From positions 583,501 to 647,500 of the forward strand of contig NZ_CP031395.1 of NCBI RefSeq assembly GCF_004328645.1: DNA of 64,000 nucleotides, read 5' to 3'. The notes under the pieces were generated by a model, which made no database searches, was not told the origin of the DNA, and worked only from the letters and a program-made list of their open reading frames with translations. Below are positions 16,249 to 24,706 of the stretch, in pieces (position 1 is the stretch's first letter; each line of letters opens with the position of its first letter). Source of the stretch: Hylemonella gracilis. Its GTDB lineage: Bacteria; Pseudomonadota; Gammaproteobacteria; Burkholderiales; Burkholderiaceae_C. The position numbers were made by a program, and so were the translations under genes.

Positions 16249-17677
16249 ATGAAGATCGCGCCGTTCCATCGCCTCTACCTGCGCCTGTGGCTGGCCGTGG
16301 TCGGCGCCATCGGCGTGCTGACCCTGATCTTCGCCTGGATCACCCACATCGAACGAGTTCAGGCTGAACGCGCGCGCGAGAGCGACCGCGCCCAGCGTCC
16401 CGGACGGGAGATCGTGCTGCGCAACGCCGAGGGCGAGGTGCTGGGCCGCGCGCTGACGCTGCGCCCGTCACGCACGCCACCGCGTCCGTCCCACGGCGCC
16501 GGCTTCGGTCCCGGCCTGAGCTTCGAAGTCCCGATGCGTGACGGGCAGATCCTGCACATCTGGTTGCCCGCCCCCCGCGCGGGGACATGCTCATCCCGCC
16601 CCCTCCTGCCTGGTGGGAGCCCCCTTACAGCCTGCCCGGCCTGCTCATCCTGCTGGTGCTGATCGCCGCAGCCGTGGCGCTGGGGCCTGGCCGGTGGTAC
16701 GCCAGCTCACGCTGCGCATCGAAACCTTGCAACAAGGCGTGGAGCGCTGGGGTGAAGGCGACCTGGCGCGGCGCCTGCCCGAAGACGGCCAGGACGAGGT
16801 GGCTTTTCTGGCCCAGCGCTTCAACGTGGCCGCCTCGCGCGTGCAGGCCTTGCTGGTGGCGCACAAGACCTTGCTGGCGAATGCCTCGCACGAACTGCGT
16901 TCGCCACTGGCGCGCATACGCATGAGCCTGGAACTGCTGCAGAAGCCCGCCAGCCCCACCTCGCAGGCCCAACCCAATCCGGCCGCCTACGACGAGATCG
17001 CGCGCAACATCCGCGAGCTGGACCAGCTGATCGACGAAATCCTGCTGGCCAGCCGGCTGGACGGCAGCCCCGACGCCCTGGGACCGCTGGAGCCGATTGA
17101 CCTCCTAGGCCTGGCGGCGGAGGAATGCGCGCGCACGGACGCTGAGCTGGACCCGCCCTGCGACGCACGCAGCCTGCGCCTGCTGGACGATGTTGTGGGG
17201 CAACCCCGCCTGCTGCGCCGCGCGGTGCGCAATCTGCTGGAAAACGCCCGCCGCCACGGCGCGGGGCTGGTGACCCTCACGCTGAAAGTGACGGAAGCGG
17301 GAGTCGGCGCCGCAAGCACCGGCACGTCAGCGCCAAGCCGTACGCCGATGGTCGAGCTGCGCGTCTGCGATCAGGGGCCGGGGGTTCCGGTCGCGCTGCG
17401 GGAAAGAATCTTCGAACCCTTTTTCCGCCTGCCGGGCGCGTCCGAACGCGAAGGCGGCGTGGGCCTGGGACTGGCGCTGGTGCGCACCATAGCCCAGCGC
17501 CACGGGGGCAGCGTGCACTGTGAGGACGCGCCCGCGTCCTCCACTGCGCAGAGTCGCCAGGGCACTGGCGCGGGGGGCCAGACCAGCGAGACGCCCTCGG
17601 CGCGGGGGGCCTGCTTTGTACTGCGCCTGCCCCTGCGGGCAGAAACAACACCCAGCGCGAGCACAAGCCTCGCCTGA
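16249..17677 (+). pseudogene. Sensor histidine kinase gene (RstB-like) with two one-base frameshifts
   Basis: The intended product is an inner-membrane kinase of about 476 aa. Frame one gives the first membrane helix (LWLAVVGAIGVLTLIFAW) and the sensor region to LHIWLPAP. A second frame carries IPPPPAWWEPPYSLPG and the second helix LLILLVLIAAAVALG. A third holds the HAMP linker, HisKA (NASHELRSPLARIRMSLELL) and the ATPase domain (NLLENARRHG, DQGPGVP, GVGLGLALVRTIAQRHGG). One extra C in the C6 run at 16571-16576 and one extra G in the G4 run at 16682-16685 would rejoin all three. As written the gene is broken, although its regulator partner is intact. Confidence 0.85.
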
Positions 17678-17829
17678 GGCACGATCCGCGATCGGCCTGT
17701 CGGGCTCAGGCCCAGCCCGTGGCTTGGTCCCCTTCGCACATCCGTTGGTGAGCCACGGCAGCGCCAAACGCACGGTCAGCATACGCATCCAGAGCCAGGC
17801 ACTTGTCAGCTCGGATGGCCGGCCCATCA

Positions 17830-17939
17830 TCTTCCCCCCATCGGGGGATAGTTCATTTATTACAAGACCGGGAAAATAGGCACTCCCAACGACGTCCTTC
17901 CGAGGACTTTACAAGCCGCTCGCAAGAGCGGCTTTTTTT
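17830..17939 (+). ncRNA. Candidate small RNA or long 3' leader ending in a strong terminator
   Basis: Between the kinase gene and the zinc-ribbon gene there are 323 bases with no plausible protein. The end of this gap holds two stacked hairpins: GTCCT-TCCG-AGGAC at 17894-17907 and the terminator at 17914-17939. That arrangement is typical of the 3' end of small RNAs. No confident promoter was found, and the structure may simply end the two-component operon. The 5' limit given is a guess. Confidence 0.3.
17914..17939 (+). terminator. Rho-independent terminator
   Basis: Perfect 8-bp stem AGCCGCTC/GAGCGGCT with a GCAA tetraloop and a run of T that reaches 17939. It acts on plus-strand transcripts, so it closes either the two-component operon (237 bp upstream) or a small RNA in the gap. 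Confidence 0.9.
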
Positions 17940-18000
17940 CGGGCCGAAGAAAACGTGCGGGAAACGTCAATGCAGCGCCGCGATGGCGCTGCCATCGACC

Positions 18001-18207
18001 TCAGTGGTGCGCAATCACGTGTTCACCGGCCTTGAGCCGATAGACCGTGCCGCAGTAGGGGCACCTGGCCTCGCCGGTATGGGCCACGTCCAGGTAGACC
18101 TTGGGGTGGCTGTTCCACAACGTCATGTCGGCCTTGGGGCTAGGGCAGTACACCCCGCCGTGGGCGTTCAGGTCCTTGGCCAGCAGTTCAACGATGGGCT
18201 TGCTCAT
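18001..18207 (-). CDS. Small zinc-finger protein (zf-CHCC type)
   Basis: 68 aa. The C-terminal half has the spaced metal ligands H...C..C in GEARCPYCGTVYRLKAGEH, with an additional Cys in GGVYCPSP. This matches the zf-CHCC family related to the NDUFS6 subunit of mitochondrial complex I; the bacterial role is unclear. It follows ilvE on the same strand by 78 bp and is likely co-transcribed with it. Confidence 0.88.
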   Translation of the reverse strand: MSKPIVELLAKDLNAHGGVYCPSPKADMTLWNSHPKVYLDVAHTGEARCPYCGTVYRLKAGEHVIAHH

Positions 18208-18285
18208 GGTGTCTCACCTTGTGTCTTGTCCGGGGTCTCGTGGGGGCGCGGCGCGTCGACGGTTCGTTCGCGCCGCTTCCCACCT

Positions 18286-19224
18286 TCAAACCTTGCTCAG
18301 CCAGTGCGCGTACTTGGCGTTGCGGCCGTTCACGATGTCGAAGAAGGCGCTCTGGATCTTTTCGGTCACCGGGCCGCGGGCGCCGGCACCGATCTGCACG
18401 CGGTCCAGTTCGCGGATGGGCGTGACTTCCGCGGCCGTGCCCGTGAAGAAGGCCTCGTCTGCGATGTAAACCTCGTCGCGCGTGATGCGCTTTTGCACCA
18501 CGTCGAGGCCCAGGTCCTTGGCGATGTGCAGCACGGTGTTGCGCGTGATGCCGTTGAGCGCGCCCGCCGACAAGTCGGGCGTGTAGATCACACCGCCCTT
18601 GATGACAAAGATGTTCTCGCCCGCGCCCTCAGCCACGAAACCGGCAGTGTCAAGCAGCAGGGCCTCGTCATAGCCGTCTTCCGTCGCTTCCATGTTGGCG
18701 AGGATGGAGTTGCTGTAGTTGCTGACGGCCTTGGCCTGCGTCATGGTGATGTTGACGTGGTGGCGCGCATAGCTGCTGGTCTTGACGCGGATGCCGCGCT
18801 TGAGGCCTTCCTCGCCCAGGTAGGCGCCCCATTCCCAGGCGGCGACCATCAGGTGGATGGTGTTGCCCTTCGGGCTAACGCCCAGCTTCTTGTCGCCGAT
18901 CCAGACCAGCGGGCGGATGTAGCAGCTCTGCAGCTTGTTGGCGCGCACCACGTCCTTCTGGGCTTCGTTGATCTGCTCGGCCGTGAAGGGCACGTTCATG
19001 CGCAGGATCTTGGCGCTGTTGAGCAGGCGCTCGGTGTGTTCCTGCAGGCGGAAGATGGCCGTTCCGTTGACCGTGTTGTAGGCGCGCACGCCCTCAAAGG
19101 CGCCGCAGCCGTAATGCAGGGTGTGGGTCAGGACGTGGATCTTGGCATCGCGCCATTCCACCAGCTTGCCGTCGAACCAGATTTTTCCGTCACGGTCGGC
19201 CATCGAGGTCGGTAGGGAACTCAT
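18286..19224 (-). CDS. ilvE: Branched-chain amino acid aminotransferase
   Basis: PLP enzyme of 312 aa that makes or degrades leucine, isoleucine and valine by exchange with glutamate. Seen features: MADRDGKIWFDGKLVEW start, THTLHYGCGAFEGVRAY, QEHTERLLNSAKI, the PLP-lysine region TQAKAVSNYSNS, and DEALLLDTAGFVAEGAGENIFV. The fold-type IV layout and length match IlvE. The first codons read MSSLPTSMADRD, so a start seven codons in is also possible. Confidence 0.95.
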   Translation of the reverse strand: MSSLPTSMADRDGKIWFDGKLVEWRDAKIHVLTHTLHYGCGAFEGVRAYNTVNGTAIFRLQEHTERLLNSAKILRMNVPFTAEQINEAQKDVVRANKLQSCYIRPLVWIGDKKLGVSPKGNTIHLMVAAWEWGAYLGEEGLKRGIRVKTSSYARHHVNITMTQAKAVSNYSNSILANMEATEDGYDEALLLDTAGFVAEGAGENIFVIKGGVIYTPDLSAGALNGITRNTVLHIAKDLGLDVVQKRITRDEVYIADEAFFTGTAAEVTPIRELDRVQIGAGARGPVTEKIQSAFFDIVNGRNAKYAHWLSKV

Positions 19225-19309
19225 GAAACTTTTCCTCTGCTATGCACTGCATCAAGACGCCCTGCCCCGACACATTCAAGGCAAGCAAAAAAGGCGCGAG
19301 CCGGCCATT

Positions 19310-19755
19310 TTACGAGGCGACCGGAACATCGGCTTGGGCTTCGCCCGCGCCGCCATCCTCGGGCTGCGGCCGCCACATCGTCCAGCGCGCCAGTTGGCCC
19401 TGAACAAATTCCGCCTCGACCCAGGAACCGCCCGGGTCCGTCCAGCGGTAAACCTCGGGTTGCTGACCCTCGATTGAACGCAATTCGCCCAAGGCGCGGG
19501 TGAGGGCCATGACGTGCAACAGCGAGACCCGAGGCCGCAACTTCGCATTGAGCATCACGGCGCTGTCCACGTAACCCAGCGGCCGCTCGCTGGCGCGGCG
19601 CATCACGGTCATGAAACGGTTGAAGTGCAGCAGCAGCCACATCACGACACCGCCGGCCACCAGGGCCACGCCACCCCAACCCCAGGCACGGTGCCCCCCA
19701 CGAACAACACGGCCAGGCCGAGCGCCACCAGGATCTTGCGCAAGTGAATCTTCAT
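19310..19755 (-). pseudogene. Small two-helix membrane protein gene with an apparent one-base frameshift
   Basis: An ATG at 19755 opens MKIHLRKILVALGLAVLFVGG, a clear membrane segment. The continuation with a second helix (GVALVAGGVVMWLLLHFNRFM) and a soluble tail (ERPLGYVDSAVMLNAKL to RWTMWRPQPED) lies in another frame and ends at 19310. One extra base in the C6 run at 19694-19699, or in the C4 run at 19680-19683, joins them into about 148 aa. I do not recognise the family. It sits upstream of ilvE on the same strand. Confidence 0.6.
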
Positions 19756-19788
19756 GGGGCGCGATTGTCTCAGAGCCCGCTCGGCACT

Positions 19789-20622
19789 TCAGAGCATCTC
19801 CAGCGGCATGGCCCGCGTGGGCGGCGGGAAAAGCCGGTCCAGTTCGGCGCGCTGCGCCGGGCTGAGCCGAAGCTCGCGCGCGGCCGCGTTCTCGCGCAAG
19901 TGCGCGGCGCTGGCGCTCTTGGGGATCGCGATCACCCCTTCCTGCCCCAACAGCCAGGCCAGCGCGGCCTGGGCCGGGGTGCAGCCCTGGCGCAGGGCGA
20001 AGTCGCGCAGACCGGGATGGCGCAGCAACCGGGCCTGCTCGATGGGCGAGTACGCCATCACCGGCATGCCACGCTCGCGCAACCAAGGTTGCAGGTCCCA
20101 CTCGATGCCGCGCCGCCCCAGGTTGTAGAGCAACTGGTTGGCGGCGCAGGCGGTGCCACCCGGCGCGGACACCAGTTCGCGCATGTCGTCCAGGTCCAGG
20201 TTGCTCACGCCCCAATGGCGGATCTTGCCAGCGCCTTGCAAGGCTTCGAACGCCGCCACGGTATCGGCCAGCGGAAACGCCCCGCGCCAATGCAGCAAAT
20301 ACAAATCGATGTGGTCGGTGCGCAGGCGTTTGAGGCTGCGCTCGCAGGCCGCGACAACCCCCGGGCGTGAGGCGTTGTGCGGATAGACCTTGCTGACCAG
20401 GAAGGCCTGGGCGCGCCGCCCGACCAGGGCCTCGCCCACCACCTCCTCGGCCCCGCCCTCGGCGTACATCTCGGCGGTGTCGATCAGGCTCAGGCCCAGG
20501 TCCAGCCCCGCGTGCAGGGCCGCGACCTCGGCCTTGCGGGCATGACGGTCCTCACCCATGTACCAGGTGCCCTGGCCGAGCGCGGCCACCTGTTCGCCGG
20601 AGGGCAGGCGCACGGTACTCAT
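19789..20622 (-). CDS. Aldo/keto reductase
   Basis: NADPH-dependent oxidoreductase of 277 aa. Family signatures are LGLSLIDTAEMYAEGGAEEVVG (catalytic Asp and Tyr), FLVSKVYPHNAS (catalytic Lys), DLYLLHWRG (His), GVSNLDLDDM and IPKSASAAHLRENAAA near the C-terminus. Its ATG overlaps the stop of the small FeoB-partner gene (ATGA), so it is the last gene of the feo transcript. A role in iron uptake is not implied; co-transcription may be accidental. Substrate unknown. Confidence 0.9.
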   Translation of the reverse strand: MSTVRLPSGEQVAALGQGTWYMGEDRHARKAEVAALHAGLDLGLSLIDTAEMYAEGGAEEVVGEALVGRRAQAFLVSKVYPHNASRPGVVAACERSLKRLRTDHIDLYLLHWRGAFPLADTVAAFEALQGAGKIRHWGVSNLDLDDMRELVSAPGGTACAANQLLYNLGRRGIEWDLQPWLRERGMPVMAYSPIEQARLLRHPGLRDFALRQGCTPAQAALAWLLGQEGVIAIPKSASAAHLRENAAARELRLSPAQRAELDRLFPPPTRAMPLEML

Positions 20623-20900
20623 GGGCGACGGCGCTGGATGTGGATGGGCTGGGGCGAAACGGCAGCCCCGTTCGCTTCCTTTGCCTTGCCCAGTTTGGTC
20701 GGCCGATCGCAGCTGTCGCAGCCGCAACCCGCCACGGGCTCGCGCGCGGCGCGCTGCAGCCGCCGTGCCAGAAACGCCGGCCAATGCGGCCACAGTGCCA
20801 GCCAGCGCGCCAGCGCGCGGCGCGGCACATTCGGCATCAGCGTCTGAACGGCGTAGACGAAGCAAGCCATCACGATCAGTGCCACCACGATGTTCTGCAT
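20619..20900 (-). CDS. Small Cys-rich membrane protein associated with FeoB
   Basis: 93 aa. One N-terminal membrane helix (MQNIVVALIVMACFVYAVQTLM), a basic middle and the motif GCGCDSCDR, which offers three cysteines. It lies directly after feoB (15 bp) and overlaps the aldo/keto reductase start by ATGA. Comparable short proteins with a helix and a Cys cluster often follow feoB in proteobacteria and may help metal handling; their mechanism is not established. Some of the Pro/Arg-rich tail may be poorly conserved. Confidence 0.8.
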   Translation of the reverse strand: MQNIVVALIVMACFVYAVQTLMPNVPRRALARWLALWPHWPAFLARRLQRAAREPVAGCGCDSCDRPTKLGKAKEANGAAVSPQPIHIQRRRP

Positions 20901-20915
20901 GAGGACTCCCGGGGT

Positions 20916-22760
20916 TCAGGCGCCCAGCCAGAGGGCGATGCGGTAGGTCAGGAACGCCGCGACATAGGCCAGCGCGAACAGGTAGGCGGCCATGATCAGT
21001 GGGTAACGCCAGGCATTGGTCTCGCGCCGCACCACGGCGAAGGTGGACATGCATTGCGGCGCGAAGACGAACCAGGCCAGCAAGGCATAGGCCGTGGCCA
21101 TGGACCAGGTCTGGGCGATCACCGGCGCCAGCGCATCGGCCACCTCGCCCGTGGACGACAGCGCGTACACCGTGCCCAGGGCACCGACGGCGACCTCGCG
21201 CGCGGCCAGGCCCGGCACCAGGGCGATCGAAATTTGCCAGTTGAAGCCGATGGGCGCGAACACCACCTCCAACGCGCGCCCCAGATACCCGGCCAGGCTG
21301 TACTGAATGGCCGGACCGGTGGCGCCTTGCGGCGGACCGGGGAAGCTGGACAGGAACCAGATCACCACGGTCAGGGCGAAGATGATGGTGCCCACGCGAC
21401 GAAGGAAGATGCGCGCGCGCTCCCACAGGCCAAGCGCCAGATTGCGCAGCTTCGGCAGGCGGTAGGGCGGCAGCTCCAGCATCAGCGGCTGGTAGCTGCT
21501 CTTCATCCAGACGCGCTTGAGCAGCCAAGCCACGGCCATGGCCGAGAGCACGCCGGCCAGGTAGAGCACGAACAGCGTCAGTCCCTGCAGGTTGACGCCC
21601 CCCACCGTGCGCTGCGGCACGAAAGCACCGATCAGCAGCGCATACACCGGCAGCCGCGCCGAGCAGGTCATCAGGGGGGCAACCATGATGGTGGCCAGAC
21701 GGTCGCGCCAGTTCGGGATGGTGCGCGTGGCCATGATGCCGGGGATGGCGCAGGCGAAACTCGACAGCAAGGGAATGAAAGCCCGACCGGACAGCCCCAC
21801 CTTGCCCATCAGCGTGTCCAGCAGGAAGGCCGCTCGCGGCAGGTAGCCCGAGTCTTCCAACACCAGGATGAACAGGAAGAGGATCAGGATCTGCGGCAGG
21901 AAGACCAGCACGCCCCCCACGCCCGCAATCACACCGTCAACCAGCAGACTGCGCAAGGGCCCGTCGGCCATGTGGGCGCTGAGCGCCTCGCCCGCCCAGG
22001 CCATGGCCTCGTTGATCGCGTCCATGGGCACGCTGGCCCAGGAAAACACGGCCTGGAACATCAGGAAGAGCAAGCCCGCCAGCAGGACCAGCCCGCCCAC
22101 CGGGTGCATCACGATGGCGTCAAGCCGGTGGTTGAAGCGCTTGAACTGCGTGGCACCGGGCGCGGCGACGGCCAGGATGCGGCGCACTTCACGCTGCACG
22201 TCCGGCAGGCTGATGGCCTCATCCACCGGCCGGGGCACGGGCCATTCGGCCTGCCGCTCCAGCTCGGCCAGCAAGGCCGCGTGGCCACGGCTCTGCACCG
22301 CCACGGTCTCGACCACCGGCACGCCCAGCTCGGCGGACAGGCGCTTGATGTCGATGGCCAGGCCACGCGCGCGCGCCACGTCGGCCATGTTGACCGAGAC
22401 AATCATGGGCCGGCCAAGCCGGCGCAACTCCAAAACCAGACGCAGGTTCATGACCAAGTTGGTGGCGTCGACCACGGCGATCAGCACGTCCGGCGCAGCT
22501 TCGCCAGCACGCTGGCCCAGCACCATCTCGCGCATGACGGTCTCGTCCGGCGTGGACGGCGTCAGGCTGTAGGCGCCGGGCAGGTCGATGACGGACACCG
22601 TGCGACCGTTCGCCAACGTGGTGCTGCCGACCTTGCGCTCCACGGTCACGCCCGCGTAGTTGGCCACCTTCTGGCGCGCACCGGTGAGCAGGTTGAACAG
22701 CGCCGTCTTGCCGCAATTGGGGTTGCCGACCAGGGCGACGCGCAACGTTTCGGCGCTCAT
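20916..22760 (-). CDS. feoB: Ferrous iron transport protein B
   Basis: Inner-membrane Fe(II) importer of 614 aa, a short version compared with about 770 aa in E. coli. The G domain has G1 GNPNCGKT (residues 12-19), the switch region with VTVER, G3 IDLPGAY, and NMADVARARG as G4. The membrane part shows the two Gate-type blocks, with FLPQILILFLFILVLEDSGYLPRAAF, FIPLLSSFACAIPGIMATR and MTCSARLPVYALLIGAF. It starts with ATG overlapping the feoA stop (ATGA). Earlier in-frame codons give sequence that is part of feoA. Confidence 0.95.
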   Translation of the reverse strand: MSAETLRVALVGNPNCGKTALFNLLTGARQKVANYAGVTVERKVGSTTLANGRTVSVIDLPGAYSLTPSTPDETVMREMVLGQRAGEAAPDVLIAVVDATNLVMNLRLVLELRRLGRPMIVSVNMADVARARGLAIDIKRLSAELGVPVVETVAVQSRGHAALLAELERQAEWPVPRPVDEAISLPDVQREVRRILAVAAPGATQFKRFNHRLDAIVMHPVGGLVLLAGLLFLMFQAVFSWASVPMDAINEAMAWAGEALSAHMADGPLRSLLVDGVIAGVGGVLVFLPQILILFLFILVLEDSGYLPRAAFLLDTLMGKVGLSGRAFIPLLSSFACAIPGIMATRTIPNWRDRLATIMVAPLMTCSARLPVYALLIGAFVPQRTVGGVNLQGLTLFVLYLAGVLSAMAVAWLLKRVWMKSSYQPLMLELPPYRLPKLRNLALGLWERARIFLRRVGTIIFALTVVIWFLSSFPGPPQGATGPAIQYSLAGYLGRALEVVFAPIGFNWQISIALVPGLAAREVAVGALGTVYALSSTGEVADALAPVIAQTWSMATAYALLAWFVFAPQCMSTFAVVRRETNAWRYPLIMAAYLFALAYVAAFLTYRIALWLGA

Positions 22761-23047
22761 GCGGTCCGTCCTTGCGCGTTGATTTCGACGCTGACCTCGA
22801 CACACTGCGCCTCGATCCGGCGCAGCGCGAAGAAAGTCTCCCCCACCTGCACCGCCAGCGGCTCGCGGCCGCCTGGGCCACGGCGCATCAGCTGCACCGG
22901 TTCGCCCGGCAGAAAGCCGAGTTCACTCAGGCGGCGCAGGAGTTGCGGGTCGGGTACCCCTGTGGGGTTCAGGCCGATGACGGTGCCGCGCGTGCCGGGG
23001 GATAGCTCGGACAGGCGGGTTGGGCTAGGGTTTGGAGCGAGAGACAT
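22757..23047 (-). CDS. feoA: Ferrous iron transport protein A
   Basis: 96-aa SH3-like protein that supports FeoB. Typical text includes LSPGTRGTVIGL near the N-terminus, LLRRLSELGFLPGEPVQLMRRGPGG in the middle and FFALRRIEAQCVEV at the end. First gene of the feoA-feoB-small protein-AKR transcript; overlaps feoB by four bases. The 127 bp before it, up to radA, should hold the promoter. The stretch AATGATAATGGCTCTC at about 23107-23122 resembles part of a Fur box. Confidence 0.93.
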   Translation of the reverse strand: MSLAPNPSPTRLSELSPGTRGTVIGLNPTGVPDPQLLRRLSELGFLPGEPVQLMRRGPGGREPLAVQVGETFFALRRIEAQCVEVSVEINAQGRTA

Positions 23048-23104
23048 GACGGAACCCGAGGTCGTCGGGCGGGCAAAAGGCGAACCATCAGGAACATGCT
23101 TGTT

Positions 23105-23123
23105 GCAAATGATAATGGCTCTC
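23105..23123. promoter_or_regulatory. Possible Fur box upstream of feoA
   Basis: The sequence CAAATGATAATGGCTCTCG contains ATGATAATG, which fits the first two repeats of the Fur consensus GATAATGATAATCATTATC; the third repeat is poor. It lies about 60 bp before the feoA start, where an iron-responsive operator would be expected. Confidence 0.5.
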
Positions 23124-23174
23124 GCTTGGCCTGTGCGCCGGCCACGCGCCTCTTTACACGAGGTTTGCGCTGGA

Positions 23175-24656
23175 TCAATCCAGCCCGCGCAAGGCCTGGA
23201 TCGCTTCCTCGACCCGTTCGACCGGGTAGATCGTCAGCCCCTCGATGGCTTTCTTGGGCGCGTTGGCCTTGGGCACCACCGCCACGCTGAAGCCCAGCTT
23301 GGCGGCCTCCTTCAGCCGCTCCTGCCCGCGCGGCGCGGGCCGCACCTCGCCGGCCAGGCCGACTTCACCGAAGGCAATGAAGCCCTTGGGCAAGGGCTTG
23401 CCGCGCAGGCTGGAGGTGATGGAGAGCAGCACCGCCAGGTCGGCCGCCGGTTCGCTGATCCGCACGCCGCCAACCGCGTTGACGAACACGTCCTGGTCCA
23501 TGCAGGCCACGCCCGCGTGCCGGTGCAGCACGGCCAGCAGCATGGCCAGACGGTCGCGGTCCAGCCCCACGGACAAGCGGCGCGGGCTGGGGCCACCGCT
23601 GTCGACCAGGGCCTGGATTTCGACCAACAAGGGCCGCGTGCCTTCCAGCGTGACCATCACGCAGCTGCCAGGCACGGGCTCCGCGTGTTGCGACAGAAAA
23701 ATCGCGCTGGGGTTGCTCACGCCCTTCAAGCCTTTTTCCGTCATCGCGAACACGCCGATCTCGTTGACGGCGCCGAAACGGTTCTTGATGGCGCGAATCA
23801 AGCGAAAGCTGCTGTGCGTATCGCCTTCGAAATAGAGCACCGTGTCCACCATGTGCTCGAGCACGCGCGGACCGGCCAGCGCCCCTTCTTTCGTGACGTG
23901 ACCGACCAGCACGATGCTGGTGCCGCTGGCCTTGGCGGCGCGGGTCAGGTGGGCCGCGCACTCGCGCACCTGAGCCACGGAGCCGGGCGCCGACGTGAGC
24001 TGGTCCGAATAGACCGTCTGGATGGAGTCGATGACAGCCACCGCGGGCTGTTGCACCTCCAGCGTGGCCAGGATTTTTTCGAGCTGGATTTCGGCCAGCA
24101 CCTGCACGCGGGAGCCTTCGAGCCCCAGGCGCCGCGCCCGCAGGGCGACTTGCGCGCCGCTTTCCTCGCCCGTGACATAGAGCACCCCACCCCGTTCGCC
24201 CACTGCGTGTGGCCCTCTGCCTCTGCGCTCAGGCTTGCCCTGCGCTTGCCTGGAAGCGGGGTGTTCGTCGCCTTGGGACGACACGGCCACGCTCGACACG
24301 CCCATGCTCCCGCGCTGCAAGTTATCCAGCGCCTGCAACAGCAGGGTTGACTTGCCAATGCCCGGATCCCCACCGATCAGCACCACGCCACCCTCAACGA
24401 TGCCGCCCCCGAGCACCCGGTCCAGCTCGTCCAGGCCCGTGGGGGTGCGTTCCACGTCGGCCGCCTCGATGTCGGCCAGGGCCTGCACCTCGGCCGTGCT
24501 CGCCAGCGCGGCAAACCGGTTTTTCGTCGGCGTGACGGTTTCGGCCACGGTTTCGACCAGGGAGTTCCAGGCCTTGCAGTGCGGGCACTGCCCCAGCCAT
24601 TTGCTGCTGCTTCCGCCACATTCGCCGCAGGTGTAGACCGTCTTTTCTTTTGCCAT
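23175..24656 (-). CDS. radA: DNA repair protein RadA with an in-frame insertion of about 37 residues
   Basis: RecA-like helicase that promotes branch migration in recombination. Features: N-terminal zinc finger (CGEC, CPHC; residues 10-27), Walker A GDPGIGKST at 96-104, VTGEESG, the RadA-specific KNRFG motif and a Lon-like C-terminal domain (GGVRISEPAADLAVLLSI, GEVGLAGEVRP). Length is 493 aa against about 455 for most homologues. The excess lies at residues 116-157, between the Walker A helix and VLYVTGEES, rich in Gly, Arg and Gln (QAQGKPERRGRG). A candidate LexA box overlaps its promoter. It shares a 50-bp divergent region with the ketopantoate-reductase-like gene. Confidence 0.95.
   Translation of the reverse strand: MAKEKTVYTCGECGGSSSKWLGQCPHCKAWNSLVETVAETVTPTKNRFAALASTAEVQALADIEAADVERTPTGLDELDRVLGGGIVEGGVVLIGGDPGIGKSTLLLQALDNLQRGSMGVSSVAVSSQGDEHPASRQAQGKPERRGRGPHAVGERGGVLYVTGEESGAQVALRARRLGLEGSRVQVLAEIQLEKILATLEVQQPAVAVIDSIQTVYSDQLTSAPGSVAQVRECAAHLTRAAKASGTSIVLVGHVTKEGALAGPRVLEHMVDTVLYFEGDTHSSFRLIRAIKNRFGAVNEIGVFAMTEKGLKGVSNPSAIFLSQHAEPVPGSCVMVTLEGTRPLLVEIQALVDSGGPSPRRLSVGLDRDRLAMLLAVLHRHAGVACMDQDVFVNAVGGVRISEPAADLAVLLSITSSLRGKPLPKGFIAFGEVGLAGEVRPAPRGQERLKEAAKLGFSVAVVPKANAPKKAIEGLTIYPVERVEEAIQALRGLD
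24186..24311 (-). repeat. Repeat-like insertion inside radA
   Basis: These bases encode the extra 42-residue segment GSMGV to GERGG of RadA, where homologues have only four or five residues. The repetitive GCTCAGGCTTGCCCTGCGCTT composition suggests an intragenic repetitive element that kept the frame open. No second copy was found in this window. Confidence 0.5.
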
Positions 24657-24676
24657 GTGCCCATCTTAGCCGATAG

Positions 24677-24692
24677 CTGTATGAAATCACAG
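24677..24692. promoter_or_regulatory. Candidate LexA (SOS) box between radA and the ketopantoate-reductase-like gene
   Basis: CTGTATGAAATCACAG has the exact CTGT-N8-ACAG form bound by LexA in gamma- and betaproteobacteria. It overlaps the -35/spacer area of a possible radA promoter (TAAGAT at 24663-24668 on the minus strand). It lies 21 bp from the radA start and 14 bp from the start of the divergent gene. Confidence 0.6.
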
Positions 24693-24706
24693 TTCTATGA
24701 TGCCCC

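Noticed and set aside
20623..21528. Extended start of the aldo/keto reductase into the feo region
   Set aside because: The added residues overlap feoB and the Cys-rich gene and lack any resemblance. The ATGA overlap start at 20622 fits the family.
20640..24350. A 1236-codon open frame on the plus strand
   Set aside because: It lies antisense to feoB, feoA and radA. Its translation is low-complexity (His, Gln, Arg, Gly) and has no family resemblance, as expected for a third-position shadow in GC-rich DNA.
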